64,000 nt of DNA from an uncultured Bacteroidota bacterium (GCA_903829015.1 CAIKOJ010000155.1:39678-103677), one strand, 5' to 3'; counted from the stretch's first letter, positions 1 through 11,304 are shown. Numbers and translations: made by a program. Notes: generated by a model from the letters alone, not told the origin.

Positions 1-3000
1 AGCCGGCTACACAATGCACAACCGCCGTGCCTGGCGTAGTACCTGTGATAGAATAAGTTCTGTTTGTAGCACCCGGAACCGAAACACCATTCAGGAACCA
101 CTGGTAAGTAGGCACCGGAGCAAGTGAGGTTACAGTTGCAGTGAAAACATCTGTCTGACCAACTCCTATCAGTCCGGTAGACTGAGTGATACTAACCGAG
201 ATAGGCAGCGGGTTCTCAACGTTCAAGTTAATACGGTTACTGTTTACAGTATTAACAGTGCGGCAAGATGCGCTGCTGGCCATGGTGCAATATACATTGT
301 CTCCGTTTGTAGGAGCGTATGTGTAGTTAACACCTGTTGCTACGTTCACACCGTTTTTAGTCCAGGTATAAGTAGGAGGTACACCACCATAAAGCGGATG
401 CGCTGTAAACGTAACATTAGAACCGATACATACAGCTGAAATAGGACTAACTGTGATTCCAACCGTTGGTGTTTCTGTAACATCTACTGTCATTGTAACG
501 CTGTTGCTGATCACAGTAGCTGGCGTAGGACATACATAGCTGCTGGTTAGCGCACAGGTAATAACATCACCATGAGATGGGATATAAGTAAATGGATTGC
601 CACCGCCTGCAGCAGTACCGTTTACATACCATGTATATGCCGGAGTTGTGCCGCCATTTACCGGTACAGCAGTATAAGGAGTCAGATCGCCTATACAAAC
701 TGTATCACCAATGGCACCTGTAGAAATGTAAACTGATGGAACCAATGAAGGATAAACAACAACAGTTACCGTATCATAAACCGTAGTAATAGATGCGCAG
801 GCTGCATTGCTGGTCATTTTAAGAATGAACCTGTCGCCGTTTGAAGGTGTATGGTTGAAAGAAGCACCTGCACCAAGTACAAAACCATTTACCCTCCATT
901 CGTAAACCGGAGCAGTGCCACCATTCAACGGATTAGCGGTATAAGTAACCAGTGTACCTGGGCATGTGTTGAAACCCGGAGTAGCCGTAAAAGTTACTGA
1001 TGGAGTTATGATCGGGTTAACATTGATATTTAATATCGCAGCTATGGTGCCGCAAACACTGGTAACGCTGTAGGAGATGGTTACTGCACCCGCCGTAACA
1101 CCGGTAACAACACCGGTTGAAGAAACTGTTGCGTTCGCATTGCTTGCACTCCATGTGCCGCCCGGAACCGCATCAGTAAGCGTAATTGATGAACCCACAC
1201 AAACGTTTGCAGAGCCAACAATTGTACCTGCATTTGGAAGTGGATCAACAGTAACTGTGTAAGTAGCAACAGCGGTACCGCATGAGGCAACTACACTGTA
1301 CGAAATCACAACGGTACCTGACGTAACACCGGTTACAACTCCAAGCCCTGATACTGTTGCATTGGTATTGCTGGCCGACCATGTGCCGCCGCTGGTAGCA
1401 TCAGAAAGTGTAATTGTAGCTCCCGGACACACATTTGTAGGACCGGTAATAGTACCTGCTGTAGGCACCGCTACCACGTTTACAGTGAACGTTGCTACAG
1501 CCGTGCCGCATGAGTTGGTAACCGAATAAGAAACTACATCAGTACCAACAGTAACACCTGTTACAACACCGCCTGCCACTGAAGCATTACCTGTAGTTGT
1601 AGACCATATACCGCCCGGAGCCGGATCTGTTAGGGTAACAGTACCGCCAGTACAAACGGTAGATGTACCTGTAATTGTACCAGCAGCTGGTAACGGATTA
1701 ATAGTCACCACAACACCTACTGCAGTTGTTCCACAGCCGTTGGTAACCGTATAGCTGATATCATCTGTACCGGCAGTAACACCTGTAACCAGACCTGTTC
1801 CGGAAACAGTCGCATTGGCATTTGTGGCCGACCAGGAGCCTCCCCCTGTAGCGTTGGAAAGCAGAGTTGTTGAAGATTCGCAAACCACAGGAGTACCGGT
1901 AATGGCAGGCACTACAGGCAAGTCATTTACTGTAACAGTAAGTACGGCACTTACCGTACCGCAGCTATTGGTTACGGTATAACTGATATCATCAGTACCA
2001 ACTGTAACACCAGTCACATTGCCCGTACCATCTACAGTTGCATTACTGTTCTGTGCGCTCCATGTGCCGCCTGGGGCAGCATCTGTCAAAGCAATAGAAG
2101 CACCAACACACACAGTTGAAGCTCCTGTTATGCTGCCCGCGTTTGGCAGTGGATTCACTGTTATTGAGTAGACTGAAAAAGCTGTACCGCAGCTGTTTGT
2201 TAAGGTATAGCTGATATCATCAGTACCTGCAGAAACACCGGTTACCGTGCCACCTACTACGCTTGCATTAGCGTTAAGGGCCGACCATGTGCCGGTAGTA
2301 GAATCATTAGAAAGGACTATAGTAGAACCAACACAAACTTCGGTAGCAGTGCCGGTAATAGGTGTCGCTATAGGCAACGGATTAACCGTTACGTTTACTA
2401 CAGTAGTTGAAGTATTGTAGCCATCAGAGATTTGGATAGTAAAGGCATCAGGGCCAGAATAACCAACTGTAGGAGTATATGTAAGACCTGCAGGAGTAAC
2501 TGTGCCGCCGTTTGCAGCTGCAGTTGTCGCAGCGGTTAATGTACCGTGAGAGCATATTGCTACAATGCTCCAGGTAAGTGTTTGACTACGGTCAGAATCT
2601 ACTACTGCAAGCGTTGTATTAATACTATTAGCACCGGAACTCTGACATACAGTCAATGACTGTGTGGCGCCATTTGCAAAAACAGGAATGCAGTTTGGTT
2701 TCACATACCTGATGCGGCTGTTGTTAAAGTCACCAATGTAAAAGTGGTTCATATCCGTGACAGCCAGGCCGAATGGGTTAACCCTTACAGCGCTTGCTGT
2801 TGCAGGTCCGCCGTCGCCTGCAGCACCACCAAAGCCAGATGTACCAGCAACAGTTGTAATGATACCCGCTGCGCTTACCATCCTTACAACGCCGTTACTA
2901 TTATCAGAAATAAACAGATTACCCGCTGCATCAACCTTCACATCTGTAGGTCTGTTTACCTGACATGTAGCCGCTGTTGAAGGGCCGTTATCGCCGGCGT

Positions 3001-3820
3001 ATCCTCCTGTTCCATTACCGGCATAGGTAGTAATAATATTCGTACCGGTAGTTACTTTTCTTACTCTGTTATTGCTTCTATCGGCAATAAATATATTGCC
3101 TGCTGCATCCACACACACGCCTCTGGGGGCATTAAGTTGTGCTGTGGCTGCAGAACCACCATCGCCTGCTGCGCCCGCTGTACCTGTACCTGCAACAGCT
3201 GTTATGATATTGGTAGACAGGTCGATCACACGTACTTTATTGCTGCCTGCATCAGCGATATACAGTTTATTGGAAGCAACAAACAAACCACGAGGTCCAC
3301 TCAACAACGCAGCAGTAGCAAGTCCGCCATCTCCTGTTCCTCCTGCTGTTCCTGTACCCGCAAATGTTGTGATAATACCGGTACCATCAATTTTTCTGAT
3401 TTTATTGTTAGTACCGTCACTAACGTAAATATTGCCCGTGGCATCTACAGCTACGCCCGCTACACCCGGGTTAAAACCACCACCCGCACCAAACTGGCAT
3501 GCTGTTGCCGCTGCGCCGTCACCACCGGTTCCTGTTGTACCGTTTCCAGCTACAAGTGATATAATACCTGTTGTCATATCAACTTTTCTCAACCTGTTGT
3601 TGGAGTTATCACAGATGTAGAGATTGCCTGCCGGATCAAAATTGAGCATTCCGGGGGTATTAACTCTTACCGTTGCTGCCGTTGCCGGACCACCATCACC
3701 TGCATAAGCACCGGTACCATTACCTATATAGGTGGTAATAAGATTTACCTGTGCATGAACGCCTGATACTAAACCCAAAAAACACACAACCGAGGATATA
3801 AGTAAACGCATCTTTTTCAT
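1..3820 (-). CDS. Large secreted protein, 3'-truncated by window edge: signal peptide, N-terminal NHL repeats, then tandem Ig-like repeats
   Basis: ATG at 3820 on minus (MKKMRLLISSVVCFLGLVSGVHAQ-like signal peptide). Frame checked open at several points down to position 2. NHL motifs such as CVDAAGNIFIADRSNNRV at ~3062-3115. Ig-like units with TDDISYTVTNSCG-type motifs about every 228 bp at ~1050-2390. No stop before position 1, so the ORF track omitted it. Confidence 0.9.
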   Translation of the reverse strand, partial: MKKMRLLISSVVCFLGLVSGVHAQVNLITTYIGNGTGAYAGDGGPATAATVRVNTPGMLNFDPAGNLYICDNSNNRLRKVDMTTGIISLVAGNGTTGTGGDGAAATACQFGAGGGFNPGVAGVAVDATGNIYVSDGTNNKIRKIDGTGIITTFAGTGTAGGTGDGGLATAALLSGPRGLFVASNKLYIADAGSNKVRVIDLSTNIITAVAGTGTAGAAGDGGSAATAQLNAPRGVCVDAAGNIFIADRSNNRVRKVTTGTNIITTYAGNGTGGYAGDNGPSTAATCQVNRPTDVKVDAAGNLFISDNSNGVVRMVSAAGIITTVAGTSGFGGAAGDGGPATASAVRVNPFGLAVTDMNHFYIGDFNNSRIRYVKPNCIPVFANGATQSLTVCQSSGANSINTTLAVVDSDRSQTLTWSIVAICSHGTLTAATTAAANGGTVTPAGLTYTPTVGYSGPDAFTIQISDGYNTSTTVVNVTVNPLPIATPITGTATEVCVGSTIVLSNDSTTGTWSALNANASVVGGTVTGVSAGTDDISYTLTNSCGTAFSVYSITVNPLPNAGSITGASTVCVGASIALTDAAPGGTWSAQNSNATVDGTGNVTGVTVGTDDISYTVTNSCGTVSAVLTVTVNDLPVVPAITGTPVVCESSTTLLSNATGGGSWSATNANATVSGTGLVTGVTAGTDDISYTVTNGCGTTAVGVVVTINPLPAAGTITGTSTVCTGGTVTLTDPAPGGIWSTTTGNASVAGGVVTGVTVGTDVVSYSVTNSCGTAVATFTVNVVAVPTAGTITGPTNVCPGATITLSDATSGGTWSASNTNATVSGLGVVTGVTSGTVVISYSVVASCGTAVATYTVTVDPLPNAGTIVGSANVCVGSSITLTDAVPGGTWSASNANATVSSTGVVTGVTAGAVTISYSVTSVCGTIAAILNINVNPIITPSVTFTATPGFNTCPGTLVTYTANPLNGGTAPVYEWRVNGFVLGAGASFNHTPSNGDRFILKMTSNAACASITTVYDTVTVVVYPSLVPSVYISTGAIGDTVCIGDLTPYTAVPVNGGTTPAYTWYVNGTAAGGGNPFTYIPSHGDVITCALTSSYVCPTPATVISNSVTMTVDVTETPTVGITVSPISAVCIGSNVTFTAHPLYGGVPPTYTWTKNGVNVATGVNYTYAPTNGDNVYCTMASSASCRTVNTVNSNRINLNVENPLPISVSITQSTGLIGVGQTDVFTATVTSLAPVPTYQWFLNGVSVPGATNRTYSITGTTPGTAVVHCVAG

Positions 3821-4029
3821 TTGTAATTGATTTAACTATATTTTAAAATTTCTAAAAACAGAGCCTACAATATTACGGAAAAATAACTAAGTATGCAATA
3901 TCAATAACATTAAAAATTCATTTTTTTGTTAGCTAATTATTATGCTGGGATTGGCGAAACGTATGAAGTTTACAGCAGAATTTCTAACAGCATACATTAA
4001 CTTTACACTTTTGTAATTTTCAATATTTA

Positions 4030-5427
4030 ATGGAACAAAACCCATTGCCTGAACATAGTGTGGATTTGGATTTTGGCGGTTTGGTACGCGGGCAATTTTT
4101 CTCTGCGTCAATAGATGCCGCCAGAACTCTTGGTTGGCAATTAATATCTGTTAATGAAAATGTGATTATTTTTCATGCGTCAGACCCTAACCCGGCTTTT
4201 GGAGAAGTAGTAACAATTACAATATATGATGAGCATGCTGTTTTATCAAGCAAGTCGGTAAATGAATATTACCTGAACGACCGGCAAAACGAACTCAATG
4301 CAACTCTTTTTAAAGAAGCCCTCGCTAATATAGCTTTCCAGATTGCGGAAAACGAAAAAAAGAAGCATCCGCATGCCAGGGAGAAATACGGAGCGCTTAT
4401 ACCATCTAAAACATACATTGTTACTCCGGTACTGATATATCTGAATATTCTGGTATTTCTATTAATGGTGTTTTCTGGTATTTCTGTGTTCAATCCCAAT
4501 ACCGAGCGGCTACTTCAGTGGGGAGGCAATTTCAGACCGTTAACAACAACCGGTGAATGGTGGCGTCTATTTTCATTCATGTTTTTACATGCAGGAATAC
4601 TGCATTTGTTAATGAACATGTTTGCACTGGCCTACATTGGTATGTTTCTGGAGCCTATAATGGGCAGGTTTAGGTTTATTTCTGCCTATCTGCTTACAGG
4701 TGTATGCTCCGGTCTTATGAGCATTTATATGCATTCGTATACCGTAGGCGTAGGTGCCTCGGGTGCCATTTTTGGTATGTACGGTGTTTTTCTGGCTACG
4801 CTTACCACTAATTACATTGAAAAAACTGCACGGAAAACCCAGCTGCGCAGCATCATGTTCTTCGTTTTATACAACTTACTGGCTGGTACTGAGGGTAATG
4901 TAGATAATGCAGCACATATTGGTGGCCTTATCAGTGGTATAGTGGTTGGCTACGCATTTTATCCCGGACTGGTGAAAAAACATCAAATTTTTTGGCAGAT
5001 ACTGGTTTCAGCGGTATTGGGTGTTATGGTGTTTTTTCTTACTGTAAATACTTTAAAGTCGCTCCCAAACGATATGGGGGTATACGACCGGAAAATGAAA
5101 CAATTCACAGAAGCCGAAACCCGGGCGTTACAGGTACTGAAACCTGAAAAGACCGATACCAAAGAAATGATACTGAATAAGATCCAAAAGCAGGGAATTG
5201 ATCTCTGGGAAAAGGATCTGCAGCTGCTGAATGACGTTAAGAATCTGGATATCCCGGCTCAAATGAAAGAACGGAACCTGAAACTGGCACAATATTGCAA
5301 ACTGCGTATAGAACAATATAATTTGTTCTATAAAGATGTGGAAGGCAGTGGCACCGATACAGCTAAAATAGGAGAGGTGAACAGAAAGATCAATTTGGTG
5401 ATATCTGAACTGATACCCAACCAATGA
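4030..5427 (+). CDS. Rhomboid family intramembrane serine protease
   Basis: 465 aa; GASGAIFGMYG serine motif, AAHIGGLISG histidine motif, HAGILHLLMNMFAL; multiple TM segments. Confidence 0.92.
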   Translation: MEQNPLPEHSVDLDFGGLVRGQFFSASIDAARTLGWQLISVNENVIIFHASDPNPAFGEVVTITIYDEHAVLSSKSVNEYYLNDRQNELNATLFKEALANIAFQIAENEKKKHPHAREKYGALIPSKTYIVTPVLIYLNILVFLLMVFSGISVFNPNTERLLQWGGNFRPLTTTGEWWRLFSFMFLHAGILHLLMNMFALAYIGMFLEPIMGRFRFISAYLLTGVCSGLMSIYMHSYTVGVGASGAIFGMYGVFLATLTTNYIEKTARKTQLRSIMFFVLYNLLAGTEGNVDNAAHIGGLISGIVVGYAFYPGLVKKHQIFWQILVSAVLGVMVFFLTVNTLKSLPNDMGVYDRKMKQFTEAETRALQVLKPEKTDTKEMILNKIQKQGIDLWEKDLQLLNDVKNLDIPAQMKERNLKLAQYCKLRIEQYNLFYKDVEGSGTDTAKIGEVNRKINLVISELIPNQ

Positions 5428-5500
5428 GTCAAAAACCAATGACGCCTAGTGATGTTTAAATTATAAACGTATCACTACCTTTACACAAATAATTAATTCT

Positions 5501-7369
5501 GTGCCCGACATAATTCACTTACTGACCGACCATATAGCCAACCAGATTGCGGCTGGTGAGGTCATTCAGCGTCCGGCATCGGCGGTAAAGGAATTGCTGG
5601 AAAATGCAGTAGATGCCGGGGCCACAGAAATTCAACTGATCATTAAGGATGCCGGTAAGGAGCTGATACAAGTGATTGACAACGGCAAGGGCATGAGTCC
5701 TACTGACGCACGAATGAGTTTTGAGCGCCATGCCACTTCAAAGATCAGAAGTATCGACGATCTGTTCACCATCCGCACTATGGGTTTCAGGGGTGAGGCA
5801 TTGGCTTCGATTGCCGCTGTGACCCAGGTGGAACTCAAAACAAAGCAGGCCACCAGCGAAGCCGGCTCCCGAATAATAATTGAAGGAACGGAAGTGAAAT
5901 TGCAGGAACCCTGCGCCGGCAATGCGGGTACAAATATCAGTGTTAAAAACCTGTTTTATAACGTTCCGGCCCGCAGGCATTTTCTAAAAAGCACCACTAC
6001 TGAACTTAGGCATATACTCGATGAGTTTACCAGAGTAGCACTAGCTTATCCAAATATCGGTTTCCGGTTCACCAACAACGGTACCGAGCAATTCCATCTG
6101 GTGCCGGGCAGCCTCAAAGCACGCATAGTGGGCTTGCTGGGCAATACCTACGAAAAGAATCTGGTTCCCGCCGAAGAGGATACCGACCTGGTAAAAATAC
6201 ATGGCTTCATCGGCAAGCCTGAATCTGCCACCCGCACACGTGGCATGCAGTTCTTTTTCATAAACGGCCGTTTCATACGCAATCCATACCTGAATCATGC
6301 GGTTACACAGGCATACGAAGGGCTTATTGAAAAAGAATCCTTTCCGTTTTACGTCCTTTTCTTTGAGATCGACCCTAAAAAGGTGGATGTAAATGTGCAC
6401 CCCACCAAGCAGGAAGTGAAATTTGAAGACGACGGTATGATGTACTACTATTTGAAAGCGGCAGTAAAACATGCCCTTGCCAAATACAACATTGCACCCT
6501 CGCTCGATTTTACGCTCAATGCAGAGATACAGCAACTGAGCTCAGTGCAAATGCCGTTTACAGAACGCAACAAAGAAGAAACACAAAAGGGTTATTTATA
6601 CAACACATTCAGCGGTAAAGATCAGGCACATTTTATAGAGCGCAAAGACAGTCTGAAAAGATGGAAAGACCTGTACGAAATTGCACAAACCCCGTCATCA
6701 GGCAGGGAGACATTAACCCCTTCCGACAACCCCAATCAAAACAATCTTTCAGATCCGATACCCTCGCAGGTAAATCTGCATAGCTCCACCGAAACAAGTG
6801 ATATGAGCTCGTCTAATATCATGCACCTACACGGCGATATGCTGTTGACCAGCGTAAAATCGGGGATGATGCTGATACATATTAAACGTGCACAAGAGCG
6901 AATATGGTTTGAACGGCTGCTGGAGCAGTGGAACAACGCAGAGGCATCTTCTCAGCAGATTCTTTTTCCTACTTCTTACGAGCTGTCGCCGCAGGACTCA
7001 CTGCTGCTTGCGCAGGTACTGCCAGACATGGGCAGGATGGGATTTGATATCGCTCCCTTCGGACACAATACTTTTGTGATCAACGGCATACCTGCCGGAC
7101 TGCCCGCCGGAGAAGAGAAGTATGTACTGGACGAAGTAGTGGAACACCTGAAACACGAAGCACCCGATGCGGTGAGCCGCCGCAGCGAACAGTTGCTGGC
7201 AAATATGGCACGCAGGCTCTCCCGCAACAAGCACGCCATTATGCAGCCCGAAGGGCAGCAGGCACTGATCGATGAATTGTTTGCCTGTACCCAACCTGAG
7301 TACACACCCGATGGCAAGAAAGTGTTCGTATTGGTAAAAATGGAAGAACTCGAAAATATGCTGGGCTGA
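5501..7369 (+). CDS. mutL: DNA mismatch repair protein MutL
   Basis: 622 aa; IANQIAAGEVIQRPASAVKELLENAVDAGA, DNGKGM, TMGFRGEALASI; GTG start. Confidence 0.97.
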   Translation: MPDIIHLLTDHIANQIAAGEVIQRPASAVKELLENAVDAGATEIQLIIKDAGKELIQVIDNGKGMSPTDARMSFERHATSKIRSIDDLFTIRTMGFRGEALASIAAVTQVELKTKQATSEAGSRIIIEGTEVKLQEPCAGNAGTNISVKNLFYNVPARRHFLKSTTTELRHILDEFTRVALAYPNIGFRFTNNGTEQFHLVPGSLKARIVGLLGNTYEKNLVPAEEDTDLVKIHGFIGKPESATRTRGMQFFFINGRFIRNPYLNHAVTQAYEGLIEKESFPFYVLFFEIDPKKVDVNVHPTKQEVKFEDDGMMYYYLKAAVKHALAKYNIAPSLDFTLNAEIQQLSSVQMPFTERNKEETQKGYLYNTFSGKDQAHFIERKDSLKRWKDLYEIAQTPSSGRETLTPSDNPNQNNLSDPIPSQVNLHSSTETSDMSSSNIMHLHGDMLLTSVKSGMMLIHIKRAQERIWFERLLEQWNNAEASSQQILFPTSYELSPQDSLLLAQVLPDMGRMGFDIAPFGHNTFVINGIPAGLPAGEEKYVLDEVVEHLKHEAPDAVSRRSEQLLANMARRLSRNKHAIMQPEGQQALIDELFACTQPEYTPDGKKVFVLVKMEELENMLG

Positions 7370-7377
7370 TAACCGCT

Positions 7378-8031
7378 CTACCCCGCTATGTGCTTCATAT
7401 CCGTCTTAAAAAATTTACACACTGATTGCAACCCACATTGTTCGCATTTAGGTCTGCGGGCTATGCAGGTGTACCGACCGTGCAGTATCAGCCAGTGGTG
7501 GGCTATGGGCAGCAGTTCAGCAGGTATGTTGGCCACCAGTTGTTGCTCTGTTTGCAGCGGTGTTTTTGCATTTGTAGTGAGTCCGATCCGTGCCGACACT
7601 CTGAACACATGCGTATCTACCGCCATTCCCGGCTGATTGAATACTACCGATACAATTACGTTTGCCGTTTTGCGACCTACGCCGGGTAGCTGCACCAGAT
7701 CGTCCATTTCCGATGGTACTTCGCCGTTGAATTGCTCCACCAGCATTTTGGCCATGCCTATCAGTTGGCGTGTTTTGTTATTGGCAAAACTAATGCTGCG
7801 CACCAGTGGCTCCACATCCTCAAATTCTGCTTTAGCCAGTAACAGCGGTTTAGGAAACTTTTGGAAGAGCGGAGGCGTAACAATATTCACCCGTTTGTCC
7901 GTGCACTGTGCCGACAGGATTACCGCAACTAGCAGTTCGTACGGATTGCCGTAATGAAGCTCTGTAGCCGCATCCGGCATGTTCTTCTCGAACCAGTCTA
8001 TCACGAATGCGTATCGTTCCTTTTTGGTCAT
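7378..8031 (-). CDS. nth: Endonuclease III
   Basis: 217 aa; HhH LPGVGRKTANVIVS, VDTHVFRVSARIGL, 4Fe-4S cysteines CIARRPKCEQCGLQSVC. Confidence 0.96.
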   Translation of the reverse strand: MTKKERYAFVIDWFEKNMPDAATELHYGNPYELLVAVILSAQCTDKRVNIVTPPLFQKFPKPLLLAKAEFEDVEPLVRSISFANNKTRQLIGMAKMLVEQFNGEVPSEMDDLVQLPGVGRKTANVIVSVVFNQPGMAVDTHVFRVSARIGLTTNAKTPLQTEQQLVANIPAELLPIAHHWLILHGRYTCIARRPKCEQCGLQSVCKFFKTDMKHIAG

Positions 8032-8112
8032 AACAGATTGATAACGGAAGAGTAAAGCATTATTACAATAAGTTTCGGGAGACCCAATAAAACCAGCCTC
8101 CCCGAAACCATT

Positions 8113-9627
8113 TTAGTGTTTAAAATGCCTGATCCCGGTTATTACCATTGCCATATCATGGGCTTTGCAAAATTCAATGCTGTCGTTATCACGGATAGAT
8201 CCACCCGGATGTATCACTGCGGTAATTCCGGCATCGTGTGCAATACTTACACAATCATTGAATGGGAAGAATGCATCAGAGGCCATTACAGCACCATTCA
8301 AATCAAACCCAAACTGTTTCGCTTTCTCAATCGACTGGCGCAGTGAATCTATGCGGCTGGTTTGTCCGCAGCCCTTGCCTGCCAGTTGTTTGTTTTTTAC
8401 CAGTGCTATCGCATTTGATTTCAGATGCTTGCACACAATGTTGGCAAACAGCAGATCTTCTTTTTCCTGTGCGGTGCTTGTTCTGGAGCCGGCTTCTTTC
8501 CACTCGGCGAAGCTTTGGTTGTCTGCATCTTGCACCAGCACACCGTTGAGTATGCGCTTATATTCTTTTACGGGGTAGAATGTTTTTTTCTGCAGCAGTA
8601 GCATCCTGTTCTTCTTGCCTTTCAGCAGTTCAAGCGCATCGGCATCGTAAGATGGTGCAATAAGGATTTCGAAAAACAATTCGTTGATCTTCTGAGCCGT
8701 GGCCAGATCAATATTGCGGTTGGTGGACAGTACTCCGCCAAACGCACTTTCCGGGTCGCCGGCAAGTGCTGCCTCCCAGGCCTGCAGTACATTGTCCCGC
8801 ACAGCCAGGCCACATACATTTGTATGCTTGATTACTGCAAAGGCAGGGTCTTTAAATTCAGAGATGATCTGGCAAGCCGCATCCACATCTACCAGATTAT
8901 TGTAAGAGAGTTCTTTACCGTTCAGTTGTTCAAACAGTTCATCAAGGTCGCCATAAAAGCCTGCCTGCTGGTGGGGGTTCTCGCCATACCTGAGTGATTT
9001 TTTATTGCCAAAAGAAAGCTGGAAATAATTGAAGTTGTTGCTGCTGTTGAAATAATCAGCTATGGCTACATCGTAATGGGCACACTCTGCAAATGCCGCA
9101 GCGGCATAGTGCCTTCTGTCGGCTATACTGGTTTCGCCGTTTTGTGTTTCCAGCATTTCCAGCAAAGCAGGGTATTGCGTGCGTGATGCCACTATGCACA
9201 CATCGTTATAGTTTTTACCGGCGGCACGTATCAGCGATACACCACCTATATCTATTTTCTCAATGATCTTTTTCTCGTCGTCAGTTTGCTTCAGTGTCTC
9301 TTCAAATGGGTAAAGGTCCACAATTACCAGATCGAAAAGTGGAATCTCATATTCACTCACATGCTTCTGATCATCAGCAAAATCCCTCCTGGCCAGTATG
9401 CCGCCAAATACTTTGGGATGAAGCGTTTTTACCCTGCCTCCCAATATCGACGGATATCCGGTAACACTTTCTACTGAGGTGCATGGAATACCTGCCTGCT
9501 CAATAAATGTTTGTGTGCCTCCGGTAGAATAAAGAGTTACCCCAAGTTCGTGCAGTTTGCGTACAATGGGTTCCAGTCCGTCTTTATAGAAAACAGAAAT
9601 AAGTGCTGATTGTATTTTGCGGTTCAT
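8113..9627 (-). CDS. purH: Bifunctional AICAR transformylase / IMP cyclohydrolase
   Basis: 504 aa; STGGTQTFIEQAGI, GGRVKTLHPKVFGGILARR, SLRYGENPHQQA, IKHTNVCGLA, ASDAFFPFNDCV. Confidence 0.97.
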   Translation of the reverse strand: MNRKIQSALISVFYKDGLEPIVRKLHELGVTLYSTGGTQTFIEQAGIPCTSVESVTGYPSILGGRVKTLHPKVFGGILARRDFADDQKHVSEYEIPLFDLVIVDLYPFEETLKQTDDEKKIIEKIDIGGVSLIRAAGKNYNDVCIVASRTQYPALLEMLETQNGETSIADRRHYAAAAFAECAHYDVAIADYFNSSNNFNYFQLSFGNKKSLRYGENPHQQAGFYGDLDELFEQLNGKELSYNNLVDVDAACQIISEFKDPAFAVIKHTNVCGLAVRDNVLQAWEAALAGDPESAFGGVLSTNRNIDLATAQKINELFFEILIAPSYDADALELLKGKKNRMLLLQKKTFYPVKEYKRILNGVLVQDADNQSFAEWKEAGSRTSTAQEKEDLLFANIVCKHLKSNAIALVKNKQLAGKGCGQTSRIDSLRQSIEKAKQFGFDLNGAVMASDAFFPFNDCVSIAHDAGITAVIHPGGSIRDNDSIEFCKAHDMAMVITGIRHFKH

Positions 9628-9646
9628 GCCTTTGTATTATTGAGGC

Positions 9647-9655
9647 GCAAAGATA
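9647..9655 (-). promoter_or_regulatory. Bacteroidota -7 element (TATCTTTGC) of purH
   Basis: Matches TAnnTTTG(C) on minus strand, 20 nt upstream of the purH ATG. Confidence 0.5.
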
Positions 9656-9842
9656 AGTCAAACCTTTATCCTAATGAATTGTGGTGATGAAACTAGGTGG
9701 GCAGAAAAATAAAATATTCAGTCAAAATGCAGCTACTGTACATGTTACTACCAACGAACCCTAATATAGCAATAAAAATGCCGGAACATTCGTTAAGTTG
9801 TGTTATCGGTTAAAAACGACAAATTTTTATTCTGGTTGATTA

Positions 9843-11219
9843 ATGCCCGAAAAATCTACAGTATATATGCCCTCCATACGCAGTTGCTGCCTTTATGCTT
9901 CTTCATTTTTGCTTATCCTTTTAAGCTTTGGCGGCCAAGGGCAGGTTATTACAACGATAGCAGGTGTCGGCATACATGGATATAGCGGCGACGGCGGGCC
10001 CGGCACTGCAGCCAGGCTATTTGAACCCCACGGCGTTTGTGTAGACCGTTCAGGAAACCTATATATAGCAGACTATTTCAACCATGTTGTCCGTAAGTTA
10101 GATACGGCTGGTATTATCACTACAATAGCGGGTAATGGTATTGGCTGGTTCGACGGGGATGGGGGGCCTGCAACGGCAGCGGAATTATTTTATCCTTCCT
10201 ATGTTTGCTTTGATGCAGATGAGAACCTGTTAATTTCAGACTACGGCAATCATCGTATCCGGAAAATAGACCGGTATGGGATTATCAGCACTGTTGCTGG
10301 CAATGGAACTTACGGATACAGCGGAGACGGCGGCCCTGCAACGGCAGCACAGATTTTCGATGCTGCCGGTACTTGCACAGATGCGAGTGGTAATCTGTAT
10401 ATATGTGACATTTGGAACAATGTGATACGGAAAGTGGATACAGCGGGTATTATCAGCACATTCGCAGGCACTGGCTTAGCGGGCTATAATGGCGATGGCG
10501 GCACTGCAACAAATGCACAATTAAATAACCCTGGTGGGGTATGTGTGGATACCGCAGGGAATCTATATATAGGCGACCAGCAAAACCACCGGTTTAGGAA
10601 AGTAAATACTTTGGGTATAATATCCACTTTTGCGGGCACCGGGACACCGGGTTATAACGGCGATGGTGGTCAGGCTACAGCTGCAACACTGAATGTGGCA
10701 GGGATAATACACATAGATAAATTGGGCAATTTTTATATTCTGGATTACCAAAATTTTGTTATCCGTAAAATAACGCCCAGTGGCATTATTACCACAGTAG
10801 CAGGTAACGGTACGTATGGGTACAACGGCGACAATATAGCTGCCACAGCAGCGCAAATTAATTATGCCACCGATGTGTGCTTAGATTCAGCAGGCAACTT
10901 ATACATCGCAGACCATAACAACGAGCGTATCCGCAAGGTAAGTATGCATGTAACCGGTATCAATGATATTGTTAGTCACATTGGTGCTCTTAATGTTTAC
11001 CCCAACCCAAATGATGGGAATTTTTCGGTTGAATTGCCACCGGCTATGAATGGTCAGTGCCATATTACCATCTGCAACGCAGCCGGGCGGCAGGCTAAGG
11101 AAATGTACACCCTCCTGCCAGAGGTGAAAGTAAAACTGTCTGTGCCACCCGGCTTATATATTATCACCGCGACTACAAATGACCGCAGCTATAAAGCTAA
11201 ATTCATAGTAACAAAATAA
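9843..11219 (+). CDS. NHL-repeat secreted protein with T9SS C-terminal sorting domain
   Basis: 458 aa; repeated TIAGNGxxGYSGDGGPATAA...GNLYIADxxNxxIRKVD units; C-terminal VYPNPNDGNFSVELP...PGLYIITATTNDRSYKAKFIVTK. Confidence 0.9.
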   Translation: MPEKSTVYMPSIRSCCLYASSFLLILLSFGGQGQVITTIAGVGIHGYSGDGGPGTAARLFEPHGVCVDRSGNLYIADYFNHVVRKLDTAGIITTIAGNGIGWFDGDGGPATAAELFYPSYVCFDADENLLISDYGNHRIRKIDRYGIISTVAGNGTYGYSGDGGPATAAQIFDAAGTCTDASGNLYICDIWNNVIRKVDTAGIISTFAGTGLAGYNGDGGTATNAQLNNPGGVCVDTAGNLYIGDQQNHRFRKVNTLGIISTFAGTGTPGYNGDGGQATAATLNVAGIIHIDKLGNFYILDYQNFVIRKITPSGIITTVAGNGTYGYNGDNIAATAAQINYATDVCLDSAGNLYIADHNNERIRKVSMHVTGINDIVSHIGALNVYPNPNDGNFSVELPPAMNGQCHITICNAAGRQAKEMYTLLPEVKVKLSVPPGLYIITATTNDRSYKAKFIVTK

Positions 11220-11304
11220 AGTCAGGAGTGTTTAATTGGGATTAACACGATTACTTTCGCCCAATTTTTCCGAAAATTAGATATCGCTGGTTTCAGTATA
11301 ACTA

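Noticed and set aside
2744-3620. Plus-strand ORFs of 62-140 aa in the track
   Set aside because: They lie antisense to the NHL repeats of the edge-truncated minus-strand CDS and show low-complexity Pro/Ala or Cys/Ser/Thr translations; the minus frame carries recognisable domains.
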